From NCBI RefSeq assembly GCF_008806375.1, contig NZ_WAAT01000037.1:62001-126000 (forward strand): DNA of 64,000 nucleotides, read 5' to 3'. A program made the position numbers and the translations under genes. Each line of letters starts with the position of its first letter. Position 1 is the stretch's first letter. This document shows, piece after piece, positions 45,071 to 52,029 of the stretch. The DNA is from Pseudotamlana haliotis (GTDB lineage Bacteria; Bacteroidota; Bacteroidia; Flavobacteriales; Flavobacteriaceae). Under the pieces are notes generated by a model. That model saw only the letters and a list, made by a program, of their open reading frames with translations. It was not told the origin of the DNA and searched no databases.

Positions 45071-45192
45071 GTCATTCTGAATTTGTTTAACTGTGTTGAA
45101 TCTTCGATTTCAGAATCTCATCAGGCTGTTAACTAGTAGTAATGAGAACCTGAATCATCCATCGTACTTGTCGGCAGGCAGGAGTTCAGGTT
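45071..45192. repeat. Intergenic palindromic repeats
   Basis: Two inverted repeats follow one another: ATTCTGAA (45074-45081) with TTCAGAAT (45109-45116), and AACCTGAA (45147-45154) with TTCAGGTT (45185-45192). The first is related to the repeat at 49745-49773. They lie between the convergent glycogen-binding protein and thyA genes. Confidence 0.65.
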
Positions 45193-45227
45193 GACGTATA
45201 GTTCGCTTTTTACGTGATTATTCTTAA

Positions 45228-46052
45228 TTATATAGCAACTTTACCCTTTATGTGTGGGTGCGGATTGTAATCTTCTAAGGTGAAATCTTCAAATTTAAAG
45301 TCGAAAATATCTTTGACTTCTGGGTTGAGTATCATTTTAGGAAGTGGTCTTGGGTCTCTTGATAATTGCAGTTCCACTTGTTCGAAGTGGTTGCTGTAAA
45401 TATGCGCATCACCAAAAGTGTGGATAAAATCTCCGGCTTCATAACCACAAACTTGAGCCATCATCAAGGTAAATAAGGCATAAGAGGCAATGTTGAAAGG
45501 CACGCCTAAAAAGATATCGGCACTGCGTTGGTATAACTGGCAAGATAATTTTCCGTTAGCCACGTAAAACTGAAAGAACGCGTGGCAAGGTGGTAAAGCT
45601 GCTTTGCCATTGGCAACGTTTTCACTAAAGGATTTTGAAGTGTCCGGTAAAACCGAAGGATTCCATGCCGAGACCAACATGCGTCTGCTATTCGGGTTGG
45701 TCTTTAAGGTTTCAATAATTTCTTTAATCTGGTCAATATCATCACCATTCCAGTTGCGCCATTGGTAACCGTAAACGGGGCCTAGATCACCATTTTCATC
45801 GGCCCATTCATTCCAGATTTTCACACCGTTTTCAGTAAGGTAATCAATGTTTGTATCACCCTTTAAAAACCACAGTAGTTCGTAAATAATAGATTTTAAG
45901 TGTAATTTTTTGGTGGTTACCATGGGGAACCCTTCACTTAAATCGAAGCGCATTTGATAACCAAAAACACTTTTTGTTCCGGTTCCAGTGCGGTCTCCTT
46001 TTTCATTTCCGTTCTCTAAAACGTGTTTTACTAGGTCGTGATATTGTTTCAT
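45228..46052 (-). CDS. thyA: Thymidylate synthase
   Basis: The 274-residue cytoplasmic enzyme methylates dUMP with methylene-tetrahydrofolate. Markers are [31 protein letters not shown], the catalytic Cys in [13 protein letters not shown] (about 168), [20 protein letters not shown] and [11 protein letters not shown]. Dihydrofolate made here is regenerated by the nearby DHFR fusion. An in-frame ATG at 46127 would add 25 residues (including [10 protein letters not shown]) that are translated from an intergenic repeat, so ATG 46052 is the start. Confidence 0.96.
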   Translation of the reverse strand: MKQYHDLVKHVLENGNEKGDRTGTGTKSVFGYQMRFDLSEGFPMVTTKKLHLKSIIYELLWFLKGDTNIDYLTENGVKIWNEWADENGDLGPVYGYQWRNWNGDDIDQIKEIIETLKTNPNSRRMLVSAWNPSVLPDTSKSFSENVANGKAALPPCHAFFQFYVANGKLSCQLYQRSADIFLGVPFNIASYALFTLMMAQVCGYEAGDFIHTFGDAHIYSNHFEQVELQLSRDPRPLPKMILNPEVKDIFDFKFEDFTLEDYNPHPHIKGKVAI

Positions 46053-46059
46053 AGGCCTC

Positions 46060-46080
46060 ATTCCTGTACAGGCAGGAATC
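46060..46080. repeat. Short palindromic repeat upstream of thyA
   Basis: ATTCCTG and CAGGAAT form an inverted repeat around a TACAGG centre. The 21-base unit recurs at 46312-46332 with two differences. It sits 8 bases upstream of the thyA ATG, so it is in the leader. Confidence 0.6.
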
Positions 46081-46265
46081 TGTTTTTTAAGTGAAAATTT
46101 CGTTGGAAATTTGAATACATATTCCAACGGCGAATTTAGTGAAAATCATTAAAATTCATCTAACAATTGGTTGGAATTAGATTTCGATAAGTCTACAAGG
46201 GGCGATTTCTAAGGTGTTAATATGATGAAATGGGTAACTGAGGAGATTGTTTGTGGCATGTTGTC

Positions 46266-46309
46266 CTTCGATATACTCTTAAGATTCCTGCTTTCGTAGG
46301 AATTTAGCC
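46266..46309. repeat. 44-base intergenic repeat, copy 1
   Basis: This copy matches 46414-46457 in 42 of 44 bases. It contains an ATTCCTG...AGGAAT hairpin. Confidence 0.8.
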
Positions 46310-46311
46310 CT

Positions 46312-46332
46312 ATTCCTGCGCAGGCAGGAATC
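46312..46332. repeat. Short palindromic repeat, second copy
   Basis: Nearly identical to 46060-46080, differing by two central bases; it directly follows copy 1 of the 44-base repeat. Confidence 0.6.
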
Positions 46333-46413
46333 TTGTTATTCCAACAGGCTAAAACCTGCAAGTTTAGAGCTAGATTAAAGTGATTAGGTAATGCTTTTTT
46401 GTTGTAATATGTT

Positions 46414-46457
46414 CTTCGATATACTCTTAAGATTCCTGCTTTCCCAGGAATTTAGCC
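46414..46457. repeat. 44-base intergenic repeat, copy 2, overlapping the nupC stop codon
   Basis: This copy is 42/44 identical to 46266-46309. Its last bases supply the final Gly codon and TAA stop of the nupC-like gene (46452-46457), and its hairpin could act as that gene's terminator. Confidence 0.8.
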
Positions 46458-47978
46458 TATAATCATTCCGGCAATAGTCGCTGAAATTAAAGAAGCAATG
46501 GTCCCGCCAATTAAAGCTTTCATACCAAATTTAGATAAGGTTTTTCTCTGCCCAGGTGCTAGGGATCCAATACCACCTATTTGAATGCCTATGGATGCAA
46601 AGTTTGCAAAGCCACAAAGCATATAGGTTGCCATGATTATCGATTTTTCGTAATTAAGATGTATGGTATTAGCTGTGTTTTTTAATTCGGCTAATTGAAT
46701 GTAACCTACAAACTCACTAGCTGCGAGTTTAATTCCTAGGAGTTGCCCCATCATCATGACATCTTCTTTAGCAACACCAATAAGCCACATAAGTGGAGCG
46801 AATACGGTTCCTAAAATGGCTTCTAAAGACAAGGCTTGGTATGGTGAATTTTCACTAACCCAAAGGTTGAAGTTTCCAATAGACCCTATTTTTAAGAAAA
46901 AGTAGTTAATCATTGCTATAAAAGCAACAAACACCAGAAGCATGGCAGCGACGTTGGCAGCCAATTTGAAACCTTCGGTAGTCCCAGTAGCAATAGAATC
47001 TAATATATTATCGCCAATTTTTTGTTTTGACACAGCAACTTCGGTGTTTACGGCGTCGATTTGCGGATATAAAATTTTTGAAATCACAATAGCTCCAGGT
47101 GCAGCCATGACTGATGCCGCTAACAAATGTTTGGCGAAATATTCACGTAAAACCATATCATCACCACCTAAAAACTGAATGTATGCGGCTAAAACACCTC
47201 CAGCTACGGTGGCCATACCCCCTATCATCACCAAGAGAATCTCAGACTTGTTCATTTTTTCTAAATAGGCCTTAATCATCAATGGGGCCTCTGTTTGCCC
47301 GAGAAAGATGTTCCCGGCAACACTTAAACTTTCAGCGCCAGAAATGCCCAAAAGTTTGGTGAGTAACCAGGCCATGCCTTTGACTACTCTTTGAATGATT
47401 CCTAAGTAAAATAAAACTGAGGTTAATGCTGAAAAGAAAATAATAGTAGGTAGAATGGTCACAGCGAAATTGATAAGCGGACTCTCAATCGTGCCCGATA
47501 TAAAAGAGCTAAATAAGAATTCGGTGCCAGCTTCCGTAAAGGTTAAAACTTTATTGAAAGCTTTACCAAGGTACTTGAATATGTTTTGTATGAAAGGCAC
47601 TTTTAAAACACCAATAGCAATTAGCAGTTGAAAAGTTAGTCCCATGCCTACGGTCTTCCAATTGATGGCTTTTTTATTGCTACTGAATAAATAAGCAAGT
47701 AGAATGAGTGAAATCATTCCTAAAATGCCACGCCATAAGCTATTAAAAGAGAATCCTTCACTAGGGTGGATGGAGGCTTTAGTTTTAGGTTCCTGACTTG
47801 ATGCAGAATCTGAAGTACTAATTTCAACCATTTCATCACCAGCCGGTAAATAAATGGAATCAGTTGTGATGCCTTGTGTTACAGAATCAACAACAGCATG
47901 GGTTTCTGTGTCTTGAGCAAAAGTATTTAAAGATGAGAATAAACAGATTGCAGCAATACACAGAAACAACTTTTTCAT
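46452..47978 (-). CDS. NupC/CNT family nucleoside transporter with N-terminal extension
   Basis: The 508-residue protein is a concentrative nucleoside transporter. The nucleoside-site motif GQTEAPLMIKAYLEKMNKSE is at about 227-246, GGMATVAGGVLAAYIQF follows, and the C-terminal domain contains MLCGFANFASIGIQIGGIGSLAPGQR. CNT proteins import nucleosides with Na+ or H+. It is longer than E. coli NupC (about 400) because it begins with a signal-peptide-like helix (KKLFLCIAAICLFSSLNTFA) and about 60 polar residues before the first core helix. It sits in a run of reverse-strand genes 15 bases after the DUF151 gene. Confidence 0.9.
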   Translation of the reverse strand: MKKLFLCIAAICLFSSLNTFAQDTETHAVVDSVTQGITTDSIYLPAGDEMVEISTSDSASSQEPKTKASIHPSEGFSFNSLWRGILGMISLILLAYLFSSNKKAINWKTVGMGLTFQLLIAIGVLKVPFIQNIFKYLGKAFNKVLTFTEAGTEFLFSSFISGTIESPLINFAVTILPTIIFFSALTSVLFYLGIIQRVVKGMAWLLTKLLGISGAESLSVAGNIFLGQTEAPLMIKAYLEKMNKSEILLVMIGGMATVAGGVLAAYIQFLGGDDMVLREYFAKHLLAASVMAAPGAIVISKILYPQIDAVNTEVAVSKQKIGDNILDSIATGTTEGFKLAANVAAMLLVFVAFIAMINYFFLKIGSIGNFNLWVSENSPYQALSLEAILGTVFAPLMWLIGVAKEDVMMMGQLLGIKLAASEFVGYIQLAELKNTANTIHLNYEKSIIMATYMLCGFANFASIGIQIGGIGSLAPGQRKTLSKFGMKALIGGTIASLISATIAGMIIG

Positions 47979-47993
47979 AGTCTAAAAATAAGG

Positions 47994-48611
47994 TTATTCG
48001 CGTTTAGAAATTTCATCCCTAATATGCGCTGCTTTTTCGTAATCTTCTGTAGCAACAGCTTCTTCTAATAATTTTTGAAGTTCTTCTAGGGTTTTGCCTT
48101 TGTAAGTCTCGTCTTGCTCATCGGTTTCAATTTCATTAGCTACCAATTCATCTAATAAAACACTATCCTCTTGAGATTCATCTTCTTGCTTTGGGTTTAC
48201 TTTTAAGTAGATTCCAGCTTTATCAAGAATGTTTTTATAGGTAAAAATAGGTGCTTGAAAACGAAGGGCTAAAGCAATAGCATCACTAGTTCTAGCATCA
48301 ATGATTTCTTCAATTTTATCGCGTTCGCAAATTAAACTGGAATAAAAAACACCGTCTACAAGTTTGTGAATAATCACTTGTTTAACCACAATATCAAAGC
48401 GGTCGGCAAAATTTTTAAATAAATCGTGAGTTAATGGGCGGGGTGGGCTAATTTCTTTTTCTAATGCGATGGCAATAGATTGTGCCTCAAAAGCACCAAT
48501 TACGATAGGGAGTTTACGGTCGCCATCTACTTCATTCAAAATTAACGCATAAGCACCATTTTGTGTTTGGCTATAGGAAATCCCCTTTATATTTAATCTT
48601 ACTAAACTCAT
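47994..48611 (-). CDS. Bifunctional nuclease (DUF151) with C-terminal UVR motif
   Basis: The 205-residue protein has a DUF151/BFN domain at about 1-130 (LPIVIGAFEAQSIAIALEKE, RTSDAIALALRFQAPIF). It ends in a UvrB/UvrC-type helical motif at about 168-203 (LEELQKLLEEAVATEDYEKA). The family is reported as RNase/DNase in plants and bacteria; the UVR motif usually mediates protein contact. The role in flavobacteria is not known. It lies upstream of and next to the nucleoside transporter gene, which suggests co-transcription. Confidence 0.9.
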   Translation of the reverse strand: MSLVRLNIKGISYSQTQNGAYALILNEVDGDRKLPIVIGAFEAQSIAIALEKEISPPRPLTHDLFKNFADRFDIVVKQVIIHKLVDGVFYSSLICERDKIEEIIDARTSDAIALALRFQAPIFTYKNILDKAGIYLKVNPKQEDESQEDSVLLDELVANEIETDEQDETYKGKTLEELQKLLEEAVATEDYEKAAHIRDEISKRE

Positions 48612-48628
48612 ATATTTAAAACGTAAAA

Positions 48629-48696
48629 AACCGCTTAATTTAGAACTTAACCTTCTGAATATTCAGAAAAGGTATAAAATGCTAAATTAAGCAGTT
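48629..48696 (-). terminator. Terminator of the etf genes
   Basis: A 15-bp outer stem (48629-48643 with 48682-48696, one mismatch) surrounds an inner palindrome TTCTGAATATTCAGAA. On the reverse strand it is followed by a T tract, about 30 bases after the etfA stop. Confidence 0.7.
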
Positions 48697-48727
48697 CTTT
48701 AGGACTACACAATTTATAAAAAATAAA

Positions 48728-49687
48728 TTATTGTTGTGCTTTAAAAGCTTTTAATTTTTCAATTAGGGCAGGAACCACTTCAAAGGCATCGCCAACTACG
48801 CCATAATCTGCAGCCTTAAAGAAAGGTGCTTCGGGGTCTGTGTTGATGACTACTTTTGTTTTTGAAGCACTAACACCAGCTAAATGCTGAATGGCTCCAG
48901 AGATTCCAATAGCAATGTATAAGTTTGATGCTACAGGTTTTCCGGTTTGACCAACGTGTTCACCATGCGGGCGCCACCCTAAATCAGATACCGGTTTAGA
49001 ACATGCTGTCGCTGCACCTAAAACTTCGGCTAATTCTTCAATCATGCCCCAGTTTTCTGGTCCTTTTAAGCCTCTTCCTCCAGACACTACAATTTCGGCA
49101 TCAGCAATGCTCACCTTGTCACTGGCTTTGTCTACCGATTCAACTTTAACTCCTAAACTTGGTATTTCAGGTGAGAAGTCTTCCGCGGAAGCGCTACCCG
49201 TATTTTCGACCAATCCGAATGCATTATTAGAAACACCTATGATTTTAACATCGGTGTTTATTTGAGTTGCCTCAAAAGCTTTGTTGGTGAAAGCGGTACG
49301 TTTAACAGTAAACGGGCTCGTGCTTGACGGTGCTTCAACCACATTGGAAGCGTAACCAGCTGATAAACTCACCGCTAAAAGTGGTGCTAAATATTTGCTA
49401 TTGGCACTTGAGCTTAATATCACAACTTTAGAGTCTTCTTTTTCAGCAGCTTGTTTGATGGCTGCGGCATAGCCTTTGGCATTAAAAGCATCAAGTTGTG
49501 AGTTGCTTACGTTTAAAACTTTATCAACACCATACTGCCCTAAAGCCGAAGTGTCGTTGGCGTTTATAGCAATGGCTGTAACGCTTGTTCCTAATTGGTT
49601 GGCCACGGCTTTGGCATAAGAAGCAACTTCAAAAGCTGCTTTTTTAAAGGTGCCTTGTTCTGATTCTGTATATACTAAAACGGACAT
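48728..49687 (-). CDS. etfA: Electron transfer flavoprotein subunit alpha
   Basis: The 319-residue FAD-binding subunit takes electrons from acyl-CoA dehydrogenases to the quinone pool. The N-terminal domain is adenine-nucleotide alpha-hydrolase-like (SVLVYTESEQGTFKKAAFEV). The C-terminal FAD domain is clear: VSGGRGLKGPENWGMIEELA, GATACSKPVSDLGWRPHGEH, VGQTGKPVASNLYIAIGISG, HLAGVSASKTKVVINTDPEA. It is the partner of etfB upstream on the same strand, separated by a 154-base spacer that contains a repeat. Confidence 0.96.
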   Translation of the reverse strand: MSVLVYTESEQGTFKKAAFEVASYAKAVANQLGTSVTAIAINANDTSALGQYGVDKVLNVSNSQLDAFNAKGYAAAIKQAAEKEDSKVVILSSSANSKYLAPLLAVSLSAGYASNVVEAPSSTSPFTVKRTAFTNKAFEATQINTDVKIIGVSNNAFGLVENTGSASAEDFSPEIPSLGVKVESVDKASDKVSIADAEIVVSGGRGLKGPENWGMIEELAEVLGAATACSKPVSDLGWRPHGEHVGQTGKPVASNLYIAIGISGAIQHLAGVSASKTKVVINTDPEAPFFKAADYGVVGDAFEVVPALIEKLKAFKAQQ

Positions 49688-49744
49688 ATTAAATTTTTTT
49701 TAATTTCCACGAAAGTAGAAATCTCATTAATGAGTTTTTGTTTT

Positions 49745-49773
49745 GTCATCCTGAATTTATTTCAGGATCTCAT
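49745..49773. repeat. Palindromic repeat between etfB and etfA
   Basis: ATCCTGAA (49748-49755) pairs with TTCAGGAT (49761-49768), flanked by GTC and CTCAT. It is related to the repeat at 45071-45120. It could fold in the etfBA transcript and set the ratio of the two subunits. Confidence 0.65.
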
Positions 49774-49841
49774 GGTGATTTCGGTATTTCAACGAACCTC
49801 TCCGCAATCATTACGCCTCCAATACAGGGGCTAGAGGAGGT

Positions 49842-50588
49842 CTAAATCACTTTAGCCTCGTTGTGAAGCAAGTTGACCAATTCATCTAAATTATCGGCAT
49901 CAACTAAAGTCACAGCGCCTTTTGGAGTAGGTTTTTCAAATGAAGTAGAGCTTGTTTCAACCTGCGTTTCGATAGCATCAACAACCTTTAAGGGTTTTTT
50001 ACGCGCCATCATAATACCTCGCATGTTTGGAATGCGTAAATCACTTTCTTCAACTAAGCCTTTCTGGCTCCCTATAACTAATGGTAGTGACGTAGAAACG
50101 GTTTCTTTTCCGCCGTCTATTTCTCTTATCGCTTTCGCGGAAGTCCCCTCAACTTCTAAACCTATACAGTTATTTACAAAATTGGCATCGGTTAATCCAG
50201 CAAGCATACCAGGTACCATACCACCATTATAATCAATAGATTCTCTTCCAGCAATAATAAGGTCGTAAGCACCATCTTTTGCGACTTCGGCGAGTTGTTT
50301 AGAAACTGAAAAACCATCAGTAGCTTCAGCATTTACACGAATGGCTTCATCTGCTCCAATCGCAAGGGCCTTACGTAAAGTAGGCTCAGTTTCTGTAGTT
50401 CCAACGTTAATTACAGTAACGTGAGCACCTTGTTTTTCTTTAAACCACATGGCACGTGTTAATCCAAATTCATCATTCGGATTAATTACAAATTGTACAC
50501 CATTGGCGTCAAATTTCGTGTTGTCTTCAGTGAAATTAATCTTTGAAGTAGTGTCTGGAACATGACTGATACACACTAATATTTTCAT
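49842..50588 (-). CDS. etfB: Electron transfer flavoprotein subunit beta
   Basis: The 248-residue AMP-binding subunit pairs with EtfA. Family markers are MKILVCISHVPDTTSKI, VINPNDEFGLTRAMWF, AGRESIDYNGGMVPGMLAGL (about 115-134), and DLRIPNMRGIMMARKKPLKV (the signature near 182-201). The length is usual. It is the first gene of the etfBA unit and divergent from pdhB. Confidence 0.96.
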   Translation of the reverse strand: MKILVCISHVPDTTSKINFTEDNTKFDANGVQFVINPNDEFGLTRAMWFKEKQGAHVTVINVGTTETEPTLRKALAIGADEAIRVNAEATDGFSVSKQLAEVAKDGAYDLIIAGRESIDYNGGMVPGMLAGLTDANFVNNCIGLEVEGTSAKAIREIDGGKETVSTSLPLVIGSQKGLVEESDLRIPNMRGIMMARKKPLKVVDAIETQVETSSTSFEKPTPKGAVTLVDADNLDELVNLLHNEAKVI

Positions 50589-50989
50589 TTGTATAATTTT
50601 TATAATGATTAGATATATGTAAAACCAGTACTAATGTTGTTAAGAAACAGACATTAATAAGGTCATCATCTTAATTTTTTAGCAAAATCGTCTGAGATTT
50701 TCAGGAGACGAAGTTAATTATTTTATTCGTAAAAATTGCTATGCATGCATAATAATTAATCAAAAAATTAATGATAAATATTACAAAATGATAATGTATG
50801 AGCCTTTAGTGTGAAATGGATTAAAGTCCGCGGTTTTATTATGCACTATTATTAATGTATCCGCATAAATAGTAGGTTTTTACTGTAAAGATGGCAAAAA
50901 CCAAATATTCCTGAATTTTCATTTCACATTTTATAGGATACTTTTAGCAATAATTGTTATTTTTGCTACTCGAATAAAAATAAACTTTA
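50589..50989. other. Divergent promoter region between etfB and pdhB
   Basis: These 401 AT-rich bases hold no gene. At 50958-50965 TATTTTTG matches TAnnTTTG with a TTG just upstream, 25 bases before the pdhB ATG; this is the predicted pdhB promoter. I could not place the etfB promoter. Confidence 0.55.
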
Positions 50990-51967
50990 ATGAAGACAAT
51001 TCAATTTAGAGAAGCTATTTGCGAAGCCATGAGCGAAGAAATGCGCAGAGATGAGAGCATTTACCTTATGGGAGAGGAAGTAGCGGAGTATAATGGTGCC
51101 TATAAAGCATCAAAAGGCATGTTAGACGAATTTGGTGCTAAACGTGTTATTGATACACCAATTGCAGAACTTGGTTTTGCTGGTATCGCTATTGGTTCTA
51201 CAATGACAGGTAATAGACCGATTGTAGAATATATGACGTTTAACTTTTCATTAGTTGGAATTGATCAAATTATAAATAATGCAGCAAAAATCAGACAAAT
51301 GTCTGGTGGGCAGTTTAAATGTCCGATTGTATTTCGTGGGCCTACAGCTTCTGCTGGACAGTTAGGAGCAACACACTCACAAGCTTTTGAAAACTGGTTT
51401 GCTAACACGCCAGGTTTAAAAGTAGTTGTACCTTCAAACCCTTACGATGCTAAAGGTTTATTAAAAGCTTCTATCCGTGATGATGATCCGGTTATTTTTA
51501 TGGAAAGTGAGCAAATGTATGGTGATAAGGGTGAAGTTCCAGAAGGAGAATACATCATTCCATTAGGAGTTGCTGATATCAAACGTGAAGGAACCGATGT
51601 AACTATCGTTTCTTTTGGAAAAATCATTAAAGAAGCTTACAAGGCAGCAGACGAATTAGAGAAAGAAGGTATTTCTTGTGAAATTATCGACTTACGTACA
51701 GTGCGTCCAATGGATAGAAAAGCGATTATCGAATCAGTTAAGAAAACAAATCGTTTAGTTGTTTTAGAAGAAGCATGGCCGTTTGGTAGTGTTGCTACTG
51801 AGATTACTTACTTAGTACAATCTGAAGCTTTCGATTACCTTGATGCGCCTGTTGTAAAAATAAACACTGCAGATACCCCTGCACCGTATTCTCCAGTATT
51901 ATTGGAAGAATGGTTACCTAACAAAGACGAGGTAATTAAAGCGGTAAAAAAGGTAATGTATAAATAA
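50990..51967 (+). CDS. pdhB: Pyruvate dehydrogenase E1 component subunit beta
   Basis: The 325-residue subunit works with E1-alpha in decarboxylating pyruvate. It has FREAICEAMSEEMRRDESIY, MGEEVAEYNGAYKASKGML (TPP-contacting Glu), FGAKRVIDTPIAELGFAGIA, PIVFRGPTASAGQLGATHSQ, VVVPSNPYDAKGLLKASIRD and the C-terminal transketolase domain (LEEAWPFGSVATEITYL). Branched-chain E1-beta is a close relative, but AYKASKGML fits pyruvate E1. The alpha subunit is not in this window. It is monocistronic with a strong terminator. Confidence 0.92.
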   Translation: MKTIQFREAICEAMSEEMRRDESIYLMGEEVAEYNGAYKASKGMLDEFGAKRVIDTPIAELGFAGIAIGSTMTGNRPIVEYMTFNFSLVGIDQIINNAAKIRQMSGGQFKCPIVFRGPTASAGQLGATHSQAFENWFANTPGLKVVVPSNPYDAKGLLKASIRDDDPVIFMESEQMYGDKGEVPEGEYIIPLGVADIKREGTDVTIVSFGKIIKEAYKAADELEKEGISCEIIDLRTVRPMDRKAIIESVKKTNRLVVLEEAWPFGSVATEITYLVQSEAFDYLDAPVVKINTADTPAPYSPVLLEEWLPNKDEVIKAVKKVMYK

Positions 51968-51990
51968 ACTGTATTTTTTTACGTTATATA

Positions 51991-52027
51991 AACTTCATCA
52001 ACAACCTTGTTGATGAAGTTTTTTTTA
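51991..52027 (+). terminator. Intrinsic terminator of pdhB
   Basis: A 14-bp perfect stem (51991-52004 with 52007-52020) has a 2-nt loop and a run of T. It ends 3 bases before the next ATG. Confidence 0.85.
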
Positions 52028-52029
52028 TT

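Noticed and set aside
46053-46127. A 25-residue N-terminal extension of thyA
   Set aside because: The added residues are read from an intergenic repeat, and the conserved enzyme begins exactly at the ATG at 46052.
49873-50232. 119-residue frame opposite etfB
   Set aside because: Antisense shadow of a well-supported gene.
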